Assembly (NCBI GenBank): GCA_012274445.1
Contig: JAAROD010000015.1
Location: 3,286,001-3,350,000, forward strand
DNA from: Sclerotiophoma versabilis
Taxonomy: Eukaryota; Ascomycota; Dothideomycetes; Pleosporales; Didymellaceae
Direction: 5' to 3'
DNA: 64,000 bases
A model generated the notes under the pieces. The model was not told the DNA's origin, searched no databases, and was given only the letters and a program-made list of their open reading frames with translations. Position 1 is the first letter of the stretch, and each line of letters opens with the position of its first letter. This document shows positions 46,334 through 57,221 of the stretch, one piece after another. Made by a program: the position numbers and the translations under genes.

Positions 46334-47449
46334 ATTGGCGTTGTGCGTCAGACTTGCACGTAAACGTCGACGAGCAAATGTGAGATGGTATCGGATCGAT
46401 CTGATCTGATAAGATCACAGTCACTGTTCGTGGGGGAGTGAAATGGAACCCGCAGAGCTGTGACGGTCTGACGCGCGGTGAGTGGGAATTCCCCGCACAC
46501 CAAAAAGCGCGTAACCCTCACTAGAAACATGGACATTCTAGCGCTCTTATGCTGCTCTTTTTTTTCTTCAATAGCACACAGTACATATAAACAAGAAAGC
46601 GGAATTGTAGAGACAGTAGTTCTATATGATTGTGTACTTTTAAAGTCTTGATTTCTTGTCGTAGCTTATTGTAGCTTGTTGACGCGCGTAGATGATTTGG
46701 GTGTGCGGCCTTTCTCGTCACCTGAGTGCCGAGCGTGGGCGTAGAGCTTGCAGGAGCTTTATCGATAGCAGCGGGGTGGTCTGAACAACAGCATCGAAGG
46801 ATTTGGCCGGAAGGCGGAAGAGCAATGCGAGAATACGGTTGGAAGGGCGTCATGTTGTTTGTGCGCGACAATGGGAAATATTTGTTGAGTATAGCATCAC
46901 TCCACTTCTAAGTGCTGAGCAATATCACACAACTTCCATGAAATGAGACCTGTTGTGCGGTGCCAACACGGTTGTTTATAGTCACGTTCCAAACCGAACA
47001 GGAAGAGAAAGCTGCTCAGACGCGTATTTGCGCATGGCAGAGTGTGCACATCACGTTATTATGGATTTGAGGACAGCGTAAGAGGTTAAGTGCGTATCAA
47101 AGTAAGCATGAGATTACCCCAAGGTTGATAATAGGCAACGTCCAGACGCGTACAGCGCGTTGATGTTCATTGCTGCTTACATCATGTCCTGGCGCGTGCG
47201 CGGGGTTGCATTGTGGCACATCACAACCACTTCACCCAAGACTTCATACATGCACTAACGTGGATTCTCAACATTGCGGATGTCAAGAGCTAACCGTGCC
47301 GGTCGTTCGTTCAATCTCAACGCCGAATCCTCCGACGTTGCCAATAGTTCACAGCTTCCGTTTTTTCGCCATTAGAAGAGAGATATCAAATCAAAACTGA
47401 ACTGGTCCAGGTGTAATTCCTCTGGAAACTACTCTCAGACTGTCAAGCT
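46334..47449. other. Intergenic between the DUF1749 gene and the F-box pair
   Basis: 1.1 kb, divergent promoters at both ends. Poly-T/A tracts near 46560 and no recognisable coding region. Confidence 0.5.
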
Positions 47450-49066
47450 ATGGCTCGACGGCGTCGGAACAAACGATCGTCCTTGGATGTTACGGCAGCG
47501 AACCTTTCGTCTAGAAGTCCAGTGAAGCGCAGAAAGACCTGTCATTCGAGACCCTCTGTTGGCCTGGATGATCTACCAGATGAATTGATGGTAATGGTGC
47601 TCGAAGCTCTCGTCAACTCTTGGCTCTTCGGTCGAATGCGCGAGTTTCACGAAGAAATGCACAGTTTTTGCTTGACGAGCCGCAGGTATTACCGACTTGC
47701 CAAGCCATACTTGTACACTTGCGTCGACAATCGCTATCATGATCCAGCAAAATTTCTCCATGAGTTTTCAATCCAGCCTCAGTTGGGGAAGAATGTCAAG
47801 TACATAAAGTGGCGGGACGACAAGGCTCTCCATGACTTGTTTTCCATAGCCAACCTCAATCACAAGCTGCATCACACCAACCGTCGCGAGCTGTGCAAGG
47901 CCATTACCGGCATTGGCCTGCAAGACTACGAGGAAAGTAGAGTTAGTCGAGCCATCAAGCGACAGTCCCCAGACGATCTCCTCTCTGTTTTACTACTTCT
48001 GAATCCGAAGATCAAGTCTCTTCAGGTCGAGGATGCAAACCACCAGGGAAACCCGCACAGATACTGGGCCTATTCGCCGCTATGGTTGAGGGTCTTGGCG
48101 CTTGGTGCTTGGGGAAGTCTTGACCAGATGCAACATTTTCGAAATTTGAGTCGTCTCATCATACGTATGGGCCCGATTAAACTACAGGATGTCATACCAT
48201 TCCTGAAACTCCCGGCCTTACATGAACTGATGCTTGAGAATACGGTTCATGTGGGCCCTCTATACATAAATGGTCGGTCACCGCCCCGCCATTCATCTAT
48301 ACAGGAACTCAGCATCCTGAAGAGTATTGTCGACACGGATGCTATCCGCGAATTTGTGGAGGCAATCAAGGGCTTAACAGAGTTCCGGTTCGAGTTCGAC
48401 CACGCACTGCCTGATTACGAAGACGTGCTTTTGGATGACGAGTATCCCCACTTCTCTTATCACACCCTACGGACCGCAATATCGCTCCACAAGGATACCC
48501 TTCAGATATTACGAATCGTCGAAGGTGAAGAGTACAGGAACTTCGAGGACACCGACCAAGACGGCAATCAGAACTATCTCGGGTCGCTTCGGGACATGTC
48601 CAATGTGCGCGAAGCCGATATCGGTTTACGAGCGTTTCGAGATCCTTCTACAGAAAACAAACACGGCAATCTCCGCGATAGTCTTCCTCCCAATATTGAA
48701 CATCTTAGAATCTACGTTGAAGACTTCGAGGTCGAGGACTATCCTGTTGAAACACAGTGGTGGAAGTCTAGTCTTTGGGATCTTGCTAAAGACTGCAGAA
48801 GCACATATCCTCAACTGAAGACTATTATAGTATCCGACAAACCCATCGGCGTGTTGCCAGTCGATGAGCACGTCAGAGAGCTGAAGGCGCTCTTCAGAGA
48901 GCAAGGCGTTTTTCTTATGATCGAAGGCGAAAATTTGGCGGTTCCAATACCTCCCGTTCGTAAATGGACTAGAGTGACGGCGGACCGAAGCATTGCATTG
49001 CAGACCGAGGGTATATCAGATGCGTGGCCGATATTGTCACAGGACAGTTTCCTCCAGATGGATTGA
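47450..49066 (+). CDS. F-box protein, first of a tandem pair
   Basis: Intronless, 538 aa from ATG 47450. After a basic N-terminus (RRRRNKRSS, VKRRKTCH) comes an F-box-like helix set at about 38-80 (LDDLPDELMVMVLEAL, then HSFCLTSRRYYRLAKPYLYT). The remainder resembles irregular leucine-rich repeats, with LSRLIIRMGPIKL, LPALHELMLENTV and LTEFRFEFDHALPDYEDV. F-box proteins link SCF ubiquitin ligases to substrates; the LRR part would hold the substrate, which is unknown. The gene at 49530 is a diverged paralogue with the same layout (RLAKPYLYT against RLAKPRLYT). Start ATG has a normal context. Confidence 0.8.
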   Translation: MARRRRNKRSSLDVTAANLSSRSPVKRRKTCHSRPSVGLDDLPDELMVMVLEALVNSWLFGRMREFHEEMHSFCLTSRRYYRLAKPYLYTCVDNRYHDPAKFLHEFSIQPQLGKNVKYIKWRDDKALHDLFSIANLNHKLHHTNRRELCKAITGIGLQDYEESRVSRAIKRQSPDDLLSVLLLLNPKIKSLQVEDANHQGNPHRYWAYSPLWLRVLALGAWGSLDQMQHFRNLSRLIIRMGPIKLQDVIPFLKLPALHELMLENTVHVGPLYINGRSPPRHSSIQELSILKSIVDTDAIREFVEAIKGLTEFRFEFDHALPDYEDVLLDDEYPHFSYHTLRTAISLHKDTLQILRIVEGEEYRNFEDTDQDGNQNYLGSLRDMSNVREADIGLRAFRDPSTENKHGNLRDSLPPNIEHLRIYVEDFEVEDYPVETQWWKSSLWDLAKDCRSTYPQLKTIIVSDKPIGVLPVDEHVRELKALFREQGVFLMIEGENLAVPIPPVRKWTRVTADRSIALQTEGISDAWPILSQDSFLQMD

Positions 49067-49529
49067 CCAATATCAGCGCTCTTTCCAAACGGGCAGATAT
49101 GTGCAAAGGCATTTTCGGCCTTTTCTGGAACGCCTTGGGAGATCTTCCGGGTCTGGACAGCCTGCGCTGTTATGCAGAGCCAGTCAAAGCAGATTGACTA
49201 TAGTTAGGGGTGTGGAAAAACTAGGTAGAAACGCTTCTACAGTCCAAATTACATAAGCATGCGTTAGCGCCGAACTCTTCATCTTACAGAGGACATTCGA
49301 CCTCCTGATTCAACAGTGCTGCTTTTGTCTTTCCCATCTTCTCGAGGTTTGATGCACAGTAGTTTAGGCTCAATATAATCGCAACGTATCAACCAGCTTT
49401 ATTGTTCGAGCCGTCGCAACGCAGAGATTGGAGTCGAAAATAATTGTTCCCATCGAGCGATTTTGACGCCTGCAACGAGAGGCGACCGAAGGAATCGATT
49501 GCATGGGTCCCTAACCGGAGGTCCTCATC
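49067..49529. other. Spacer between tandem F-box genes
   Basis: 463 bp; 3' UTR of the first copy and promoter of the second. No coding signal beyond this. Confidence 0.5.
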
Positions 49530-51245
49530 ATGTCTTCGATTACCAGTCACCAAAAACGGCGGCCCTCAGCTGATCTCGACAGACAGACGGTCATGAAGCG
49601 TAACAGGTATCATCTGGCCAAAAAGCAACCAGAAACTGGACTGGACCAACTTCCTGAGGAAATCTTACTACTTATTCTAGACGAGCTTCTTCGTAGCCTA
49701 TATCGCAGCTGCTTCTCAAGGGATACATGTGATTACTCCAAGGCGCTGCATAGTCTATGCTTGACGAACCGGAAGCTTAATCGGCTCGCCAAACCGCGTC
49801 TATACACCATCGTCAACGATGAACATTACGAACGGATACCGCACATTCTTAGTGGATTAGCGTTGGATCCTCAAATGGCCGACAGCGTCAAGTACCTCTC
49901 TTTTATACACAACTACGCTCAATATGAGTCACGACCCAGGGGCACATTGTCAACAAACGCCAAAAAAGAGTTCTTTAAGAAACTTGGAAAACTTGGCATA
50001 CCGGAGCTCGCAGGTGATTTGAGGCGATGCCTCGATGATGCTATGCCTGAAGACTATCTTGCAACAGCTCTTGTGCTAGTACGTAACTTGGAGTATCTTG
50101 AGGTAGCGGATGCACACTTCGATTCAATGTCTCCACTATATAGAGTCACAAGCCCTACGTGGCTGGAGTTGTTGTCACTCTCCGCTTTATCGAACCCGTC
50201 AGGCTTATGCCAGCACTTTCAGCATCTCCGCCATTTGCGGCTTAGCATGGAAGAGCTGGATCCCAACCAGCTAGGATCTTTGATGCGCTTATCTGCTCTC
50301 CGCACCCTTCATCTTGAAGGTGCACCTCATGGTGAAACCATCTCGGAATCTCCTTGGGACGACGAAATCGGCAAGCGTTGTTCGAATATAGAAACCCTCA
50401 TCTTCGAGGAGAGTTTCATCGACTCGAGAGCCATGGCCTGGATCTTGGATTCCATCCGCAACCTCAGGGTTCTCAAGCTAGAGTTTGACCCGTATGCATT
50501 AAGCGAGAACGAGGGATTATTCGATTCCAGGTTTCCGGAGTTCTCTTGGTCAGTACTAGGCCGAGCTATAGCTGCGCACCATGACAGTCTGGAGCGACTT
50601 TACATCATCCGTGCGGGAAGAACAAGCACGTGGAGATCGGAAACACATGAGCTTGACTTGAACGATACAAATCAGGACTACCTTGCATGTTTGCGGGATC
50701 TGCCCAACTTACGCTATCTTGACACAGGGCTTAGGCCTCTCCGAAGGAATCCTACAGGCAAACGTCTTGAAGCCGCCAGCTTCCACAATATGCTTCCTGC
50801 GAGTCTTGAACATTTGGTTATAGAAGTCGAAGACATCTCAGATCCCTTTGAAAACAACTCTCTCCAAACATCTCTGCTAGAATTGGCTGCAAACTGCGAG
50901 TCAAACCTTCCTTTGCTTCGGGACGTTGTAGTATGGCTCCCCAACCACAGGGAGGATCTCGTTGCCTTGGACTTCGCGGCCTGCAAAGCTGCTTTCGAAC
51001 AACTGTTTATCAACATCAGAGTGTTATTGTGCAACCAGGAGAGATGGCAATTACATCCCTCCACAGTGAAAGCTCCCTCACTGCTTGGTAGTGGTGACTG
51101 GGGGTGTCGGCTTCTTCATGTGGATCGCCACCCCCACCTGCATATTCGTGGGCGAATTCCAGTTAGGTTTCATGGAGCATGCAGCGCTTACCATGACCCT
51201 TATGGTTGGTCAATCATCGATGACTTCGGAGAGCACAGGCGTTGA
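49530..51245 (+). CDS. F-box protein, second of a tandem pair
   Basis: Intronless, 571 aa from ATG 49530. F-box-like region at about 37-90: LDQLPEEILLLILDELL, then HSLCLTNRKLNRLAKPRLYT. Leucine-rich repeat-like segments follow (LRHLRLSMEELDPNQLGSLM, LSALRTLHLEGAP, IRNLRVLKLEFDPYAL), and a C-terminal part shared with the first copy (LPNLRYLDTGLRPLR, LPASLEHLVIEVED). Same orientation, same single-exon design and aligned motifs mark an older tandem duplication with much divergence. Substrate unknown. Confidence 0.8.
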   Translation: MSSITSHQKRRPSADLDRQTVMKRNRYHLAKKQPETGLDQLPEEILLLILDELLRSLYRSCFSRDTCDYSKALHSLCLTNRKLNRLAKPRLYTIVNDEHYERIPHILSGLALDPQMADSVKYLSFIHNYAQYESRPRGTLSTNAKKEFFKKLGKLGIPELAGDLRRCLDDAMPEDYLATALVLVRNLEYLEVADAHFDSMSPLYRVTSPTWLELLSLSALSNPSGLCQHFQHLRHLRLSMEELDPNQLGSLMRLSALRTLHLEGAPHGETISESPWDDEIGKRCSNIETLIFEESFIDSRAMAWILDSIRNLRVLKLEFDPYALSENEGLFDSRFPEFSWSVLGRAIAAHHDSLERLYIIRAGRTSTWRSETHELDLNDTNQDYLACLRDLPNLRYLDTGLRPLRRNPTGKRLEAASFHNMLPASLEHLVIEVEDISDPFENNSLQTSLLELAANCESNLPLLRDVVVWLPNHREDLVALDFAACKAAFEQLFINIRVLLCNQERWQLHPSTVKAPSLLGSGDWGCRLLHVDRHPHLHIRGRIPVRFHGACSAYHDPYGWSIIDDFGEHRR

Positions 51246-51748
51246 GCCTTGAATGGCCACAAATGGTCTTTACATAATATGTTCCGGCAGTCTCCATTCA
51301 AGCTGTAGATCCTATGGGATGAAGAAGATCTCCAGGTTGAGAACACTTCAAAATTGGTAGTCTGAGTGCCTTTGAACACTACAAGTGAGATCAAAAAGTC
51401 AATACATCTTCATGCATCATGGCAAGAAGACTGTACCCTCTTTGCGCATTCAACCTTTATGCGCCACTATCAAGTTGACTCCCAGTAAAACCATTAGTCC
51501 AGCTTCACAAATCCAAGTCCTTCAACCACAGCCTTCGTAAGCACAGCGCTAACGACAAATAAGTAATGCAGGACCGCCTTATATCGTTAGCGCGCTGCTC
51601 TCCATTGCACGTGCGAGTACCATCTCACCCCACGTCAACACACAACAACACTTCGCACACCATCTTTCGCATTTGCCCATGATAATTTACCCATACCAAC
51701 GATATATCTCAACCAAACATCTCGCGTCCCATCGTATCGGTCCTATCA
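51246..51748. other. Intergenic between the F-box pair and the hydrolase
   Basis: 503 bp; no coding signal. Confidence 0.5.
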
Positions 51749-52927
51749 ATGCCGCACTCAACCTCGCGACGATCCGACGCAGTCCTTGAGTTTCTCTGCG
51801 ACCGGCGCTTTCACAAGCAATTCACATACACGCGTGGGAACGACATATACCGGATGTCCTACGCTGACTATGGAGACCCCACCAGTACCTCCGTTGTCCT
51901 CTTTTTCGGTGGCCTGATGGGCGGCCGCTTCAGCTACTCGCCATTGGACCAACTAGCCAGAAAACACAACGTGCGTATCATTCACCCCGACAGACCTGGC
52001 TTCGGTGGTAGTGATCCAGTCTCAATTGAAGACCGGATACCAATTCACCTTGCCACGCTACCAAAATTGTTGGAGCATCTCGGTATTCGACACGTTTCAC
52101 TAGCCAGTCACTCCTTTGGCACGATTTACCTCCTCAACACACTTCTATTGTATCCGCACTTTCTACATCCTAGGAGACCATATATAGCGTTCTTCGCACC
52201 GTGGGTTCACCCGGAACACACCGGGATTAGGCATCTCCAAGCGGCGGAGATGTTACCAGCAGGCATGATCGGGAAATTCTCATCGCTCGCGAAACTTGTC
52301 AATGGAGGTATTGCACCTCTGACCGGGATGAGCGTTGGGCTGAGCAACACCGTTGCGAGTAGTATTAAGGGCTCGCTGCCGCAGTCAATCGCCCCGGAAG
52401 TCCCAATACCACTTGAACCGCAAGCTGCTAGCGAGCAGCAGAGCGAGGGCGATGACCTTGGTGGGGTCGATTTGAATGATGCGGCCGTGGTAAACGAGCT
52501 GAGGAGATTAATTCCGACCTTCCTCTTTGCAGAGAATGTGGCTGGCGCGGGCCAAGACGCACAACTCTGCCTCCGCAAGCCGCGCTCGATTCTCTGGTGC
52601 ACACCGTTGCAACATTGGGATGACATTGACGATGCGGCACGCCAGCTCGGGAACATCATTAGTAGAGAAGAGCATGTAAATGAAGAGAGGAGGATGTGGC
52701 ATATCGATGCGTTTCATGCCGAGACTGATAGTATGGTAGGCAGGAAGGGACAGACGTGGTTCGATGAATGCTGGAAGAGGGAAGAGACTGCGATTTTTTG
52801 GCACCAGGGTGCTATTGAATACAGCAGTCAGGTCGTTAGGGGCTCAGATCATGACTTTATCTTAGATCCAGTGTTCGGCGCAAGTGCAACCTGGTTAAAG
52901 CGTGTTGGCGAGACCTTTACAGGGTGA
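51749..52927 (+). CDS. Alpha/beta-hydrolase fold protein with atypical nucleophile motif
   Basis: Intronless, 392 aa from ATG 51749. The fold markers are FFGGLMGGRFSY (oxyanion strand), IHPDRPGFGGSDPV, and the nucleophile elbow LASHSFGT, which reads S-x-S-x-G instead of the usual G-x-S-x-G. The last segment GSDHDFILDP supplies a candidate catalytic His. An inserted cap region (about 165-270) is rich in Gly and Ser. No signal peptide or clear subfamily; yeast-like cytosolic hydrolases and lipases share this layout. The first Gly of the elbow is small in most family members; Ser is tolerated in some. Function unknown. Confidence 0.75.
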   Translation: MPHSTSRRSDAVLEFLCDRRFHKQFTYTRGNDIYRMSYADYGDPTSTSVVLFFGGLMGGRFSYSPLDQLARKHNVRIIHPDRPGFGGSDPVSIEDRIPIHLATLPKLLEHLGIRHVSLASHSFGTIYLLNTLLLYPHFLHPRRPYIAFFAPWVHPEHTGIRHLQAAEMLPAGMIGKFSSLAKLVNGGIAPLTGMSVGLSNTVASSIKGSLPQSIAPEVPIPLEPQAASEQQSEGDDLGGVDLNDAAVVNELRRLIPTFLFAENVAGAGQDAQLCLRKPRSILWCTPLQHWDDIDDAARQLGNIISREEHVNEERRMWHIDAFHAETDSMVGRKGQTWFDECWKREETAIFWHQGAIEYSSQVVRGSDHDFILDPVFGASATWLKRVGETFTG

Positions 52928-53699
52928 ACAAGATGTTGGATTCTGTATTTTGAGGGGAGAACGGCATGGACTGGGTGACTGTTAAGGCACCTACTACTAC
53001 GTGTCATATTTTTTGATAGTAACGGAAGGTGTGTGCGCCACATTGCTGTGGCCTGTGTGAGTGTTTTGCATATTCGCTTTTGCTAGAATTTGCCTCTAAG
53101 GCCCGAATCCTTCTATGCAGCCAGCTACTGTGATACTTTGTGTTGCCACTCCACCTGAGGTGCAGCTTGCCTAGTGCTGCAGAACTCCCAGAAGAATCGT
53201 GTGAAGCCTAGAAGTTGCGAAATATAAGTGAAAGAGCAAGAGGTTAAACTTGTAACCTAATACATCTGCAGGCTAGCTCTATAATAGCATACGTAACGCT
53301 AAAAAAAAAACGCTACGTACAATGCTGACCATAACACACGTGGCGCCATTACCTACCCATAGCTTCTATGAAGGTCCGGTTCAGGGTCAACACACGGCAT
53401 GTCGTGCAGGTGTCGATCTCAGAAGCCACCAGGAAGGATGCACCCCAACCAACGCTCTGTAGTGCTCAAAACATGTTGTTAGGTAGCCGTTTGGTCCACA
53501 AATACTCTGGGGACTTCAGATGGATTGTACACAAATAACAACACTACCTTTCTATTTGAACTCCTTGTACTCCTGGAAATGTATTTCTCGCGACAACTTT
53601 TGCTCAGTATTTTTGAGGGCAGATAGGAGGAGTTGGAAGGGCATACAAGGGCATGCAAAAAGACTTGATGCAAGCACTATAGCATGCGCAAAAAGAAAA
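52928..53699. other. Intergenic between the hydrolase and tRNA-Asn
   Basis: 772 bp; no supported gene. A poly-A run at about 53300 lies between CGCT repeats. Confidence 0.5.
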
Positions 53700-53794
53700 C
53701 TCCCCCGGAAAGGCTCGAACTTTCAACCTCCTGATGTGCCATCAAGCGGGTACGGATAACAGTCAGACGCGCTAGCCAATTGCGCCACGGAGGA
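53700..53794 (-). tRNA. tRNA-Asn (anticodon GUU) with intron
   Basis: 95-nt gene on the minus strand. Acceptor stem TCCTCCG pairs with CGGGGGA; D arm GCGC...GCGC; anticodon stem TCTGA/TCAGG with loop CTGTTA, anticodon GTT; T arm GAAAG/CTTTC around TTCGAGC; discriminator G. An intron of about 21 nt (53736-53756) sits after position 37, the usual site for tRNA introns removed by the tRNA-splicing endonuclease. Confidence 0.93.
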
Positions 53795-54268
53795 TTGATC
53801 AAATTGATCAGTGGCAACTGTTGTTGTTTGCTTTGATAGAAGAGAGAATGGTTCAAAATATTATAATGCTATTTACAAAAAAAAGCACTGCGCGTTGCGC
53901 CTGATGCTCTCCACTGCAACCACCATGGCTCACCTTTGTGGGAATGAGGATGTGGGTCGAACTCGCTTACATGCCCAATCATCACCCATCGTCCATCACC
54001 ACTCTCTGCAACGTCGCTCCATATTCGTACCTCCAGATGTGTCGGTAAATGCTGCCATTATTGCTTGTGTTTAATAAGATAAAAATCATAGAACTGCTGC
54101 CGATTGCGCATTCACTGCACGTGTCAAAAAGACATGGTATATCGAATTGCTCGTAAGAAGACGCCAGGGTCACCGCTGTCATGTCTGCCGATTTACGCCG
54201 CTCGCTATGCTTCGTAAAGAATGGTCGTTGCAATGTGAGGAAAGAGATATCGAAAATCGCAGATTGCC
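53795..54268. other. Intergenic between tRNA-Asn and the BRCT gene
   Basis: 474 bp; 3' flank of the BRCT gene. No coding signal. Confidence 0.5.
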
Positions 54269-56143
54269 TCAAGTGCTCTTCCTGGACCCTTTCCTCCGCG
54301 GTACTCCTACGTGCTTCGGCTTGATTTTGAACTCGTCGCTTTCGAGATCCAGGGTTCCACGGAGGATGCTAGTAGTCAGCAGGTCCTTATGATAACAGGT
54401 CTCGCCATCCTCGATCATCTTATCCGCGTCCGGATCGTCCTCTTCCGTTGCAAGCACGACGAGTTTGTCATTCTTACTGATGCGCTTGGCTGTGACTTTG
54501 GCACCAAATGTCTGACAAACTCGGTCCATCTCACGGAAGTTGGTGTACGTTTTCTTGAGGGCAGGCGTGAAGTAGATCGAGTAGCCTTTGAATGGAGTTT
54601 GCGCTACACCCCATACTTTCTCGAGGTTGAATCCCCACTCCTCCTCCTGTTGAATGACCGAAGGCTTGTACGACGACAGATCAAGGAAACCTTCGGCTTT
54701 GGCAGAATCGGATAGCCACTTGTCAGTAACGATGGGGATGCCGAGAGCAATCGCTTGGATGACCTTCATGGTCTTAGCTAGGCCGCCATCCCGAACACTA
54801 CGCTTCGTCAGCATGGCAAACGTGGACGCCAAGTTACTATACAAGCAAATTTTAGCTCACATACCACAAAACGTTGCATTTGTCCTCGACAGAAGTAACA
54901 AGTGTACCTCCATGCTTCCGCAGAAACTTCACTATCGGACTTCCATCCTTGATAGCCGAGTTGCTGGTGGCGACTCGTGGCGGTTCACCTTCATACGCTA
55001 CAGCCGTTGTAGCTGTCCCAGAGCGTTGTGAGCTTCTTGATGACTTAGTAGGGGTTGCTTCTGAGGTATTTGCAGATCGTTTCTTTCCTTTCGCCGAGTA
55101 AGTGTGGCGGGAAGGATTGATGTTAATTTGGTCCAAAGGACCAGCTTGTTCGACGTCGCCTTGACCATCCTTGGTAGAGCCGTTCGTTCTGGTGCGTTTA
55201 CCTGGCGGCTCCTCTGCTGAGAGCTCAGGAGCAGGCTCTGACCCGTCAGTAGGATTCGCCCGCTTCCTTGAGGGCCGACCGTTTAATCTGACCTTAGGTG
55301 ATCTCTGCGGCTGCTGTCGGTCTGTGGCGGGCTTGGCGTCAGTATAGTTCTGCGCAACATTCTTCGGTGACTGACCAGTTTGAGTTGTCAAGAACGTCTC
55401 CGTAATGGCAATCGCTCCCTGGGGCGGTGGCGTAGACTCTACGTTACGGTTCTCATTATCGGCAACTCCAAAGGTACGATCAGTAGTCGGAGTTTCGTGT
55501 ACAAGAACAGAGCGGTGTGTTGCAAGGTGTGGTGTGGCGGATGGTTGCGATTTTGACGACTGAGTGGCAGGTTGAGTTACCGGAACTTCGGTGATCGTTT
55601 CTTCTGGAGCCCCTTCATCCTCATCCTCAGTCTCATCTTCGGGCGTATCTTTCACGCCATCCTTAGCCCCAAGAGGTTCGGCTTGGTTAACTTCAGCGGC
55701 TGATGCGTTCACCTGTACCTCGGGGGCTTGATATACGTATGTCAAACCATCGTTTGTGCCCGGAGAAACGATCACATCTCCATGCCTTAAGATGAAAATC
55801 TCACATCGACCTTCGGAAGCTGGCTCAAGCTCGTACTTGTCGCTACGTGTGTCAATTGCCAATGGATCGTTTGAAGTAGTGTGCGAACGGCCAGGAAGAA
55901 TGGTCAGTCTCTTGACAGCTTCCAGTTTGGTACCTCCGGGTCTCAAGGCTATTCAGGTCAACATAGGAGGCAGTACTTTGCAAGGGTACACGTACTGACT
56001 CGTCCAAGCTCTTCATCGCCACTGCCAAGGGAAGATGTGACTGTGAGATGATTTGACCTCAGGACAATGAATTTCGGCTGCTTGCTTGACAGTTGGGTTT
56101 TAACAGAACGTCCAAATTGCTGCACGAAGTGTTCTAGGTGCAT
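54269..56143 (-). CDS. BRCT-domain protein of unknown function
   Basis: Exons 56143-55996, 55948-54865 and 54836-54269 give 599 aa. Intron 1 is 47 nt (GTACGT, CTGAATAG); intron 2 is only 28 nt (see findings). ATG 56143 (MHLEHFVQQFG) is the first ATG in frame; an upstream extension to 56230 lacks an ATG. Residues 1-110 may be a small folded domain (LRPGGTKLEAVKRL, ILRHGDVIVSPG). A long acidic, Thr/Gln-rich linker with basic KRTRTN and KGKKRS patches follows. A BRCT domain covers about 386-455 (VKFLRKHGGTLV ... IPIVTDKWL, with conserved Trp451) and a second BRCT-like part about 494-595 (FKGYSIYFTP). Tandem BRCTs suggest phosphopeptide binding in DNA-damage signalling; role inferred. Confidence 0.75.
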
Positions 56144-57221
56144 CTTCGCGGTTTGTGTGATGACCTCGAGGTAGCGCTGTGGCGGAAGCTCGAGCTTGAG
56201 CTGGAAGGCGGCAATTCGCGTCGCGTCCACGCGTAATCACGTGCACAAGCTTGCGCCGTGCTAACCATATTGAGCTATGCTTGCCTTATCCACATCGTCA
56301 ATTCACGTCATGATCATCTTTACATCCATCTCAGGCATTCAAGGCGCTCATGTCTGTCTGTCTCTGGGAACCATGTTTCTCTTTATGTAATCTTAGTGCT
56401 CCAGTTAGCCGGACAAGGATGTAGGCGAAGGGTTGGCCTATGCGCTTCGAAGAACAATAGTAAGCTCGATTACACTATGCGCTACTACAATATCGAAACC
56501 TGAAAGAGCACCTTTGCCAGACTTTTGGCAGCATTTTTGCTACCTCTGCAAGCTCTCGCGAGACACAATACATGTGTTTTCCATATCGCTGGGTGCGTAC
56601 CGCTTCACGGCGTTTGCTGTGAGCTGAGCTCCCCGCTCTAGGAGGTGAAGATGATCAAAGAACAATAGTAAGGCCTGGGAGTGTCTGAGGTGATTATGAT
56701 GGCGATAGCATTGTCTCGCTGAAGGTGCGGGTATAGCCACCTCATCATAACCGCAAAGCAGTAACTGTAACTACTATGAATAGGCTGGTATTTGATGATG
56801 CCCTGGCGCGCGCACAAGACCCCGCATCTGCGGTGCATCTTTAAATACCAGCTTCTTCGTATTGTTAACTGGCTATCACTCTTGCTCACCAACAATACCT
56901 AGCTTGAGTCCCGTGGTAAAAATCAAGAGATATTTCTAAATATTGTGCTGCGCCACCAGCGACCGACTGCTTCTTAGGTTTATGGATAACTTGACCTCTT
57001 TCAATCTACTTCGGTAACAGCACTTCTTCCTTCTTCCTTCATTTCTGAACTTCCAACTTCCAAACTACCGGCCGGGGCCTTTATATCGGCCAAACACCTC
57101 GTATTTGAAGCAAATCCGTTTGTTCCAACATCAAGCTGTCTCTGTTTCTGCTCGGACGCCTCCAGCCCCTGTCCTTCGACCACATTTTTCACAACTCTAA
57201 CCTCACATACCCATTTCCAAC
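56144..57221. other. Divergent intergenic region between the BRCT gene and STE2
   Basis: 1.1 kb. The STE2 side has a CTTCCTTCTTCCTTC tract near 57022-57042 and TTTATATC near 57080, typical fungal core-promoter elements. A 15-bp direct repeat AAGAACAATAGTAAG occurs near 56450 and 56656. Confidence 0.5.

Noticed and set aside
53299..53320. Poly-A run flanked by CGCT, as a retroposon tail
   Set aside because: Only about ten A, no target-site duplication of useful length and no element body upstream.
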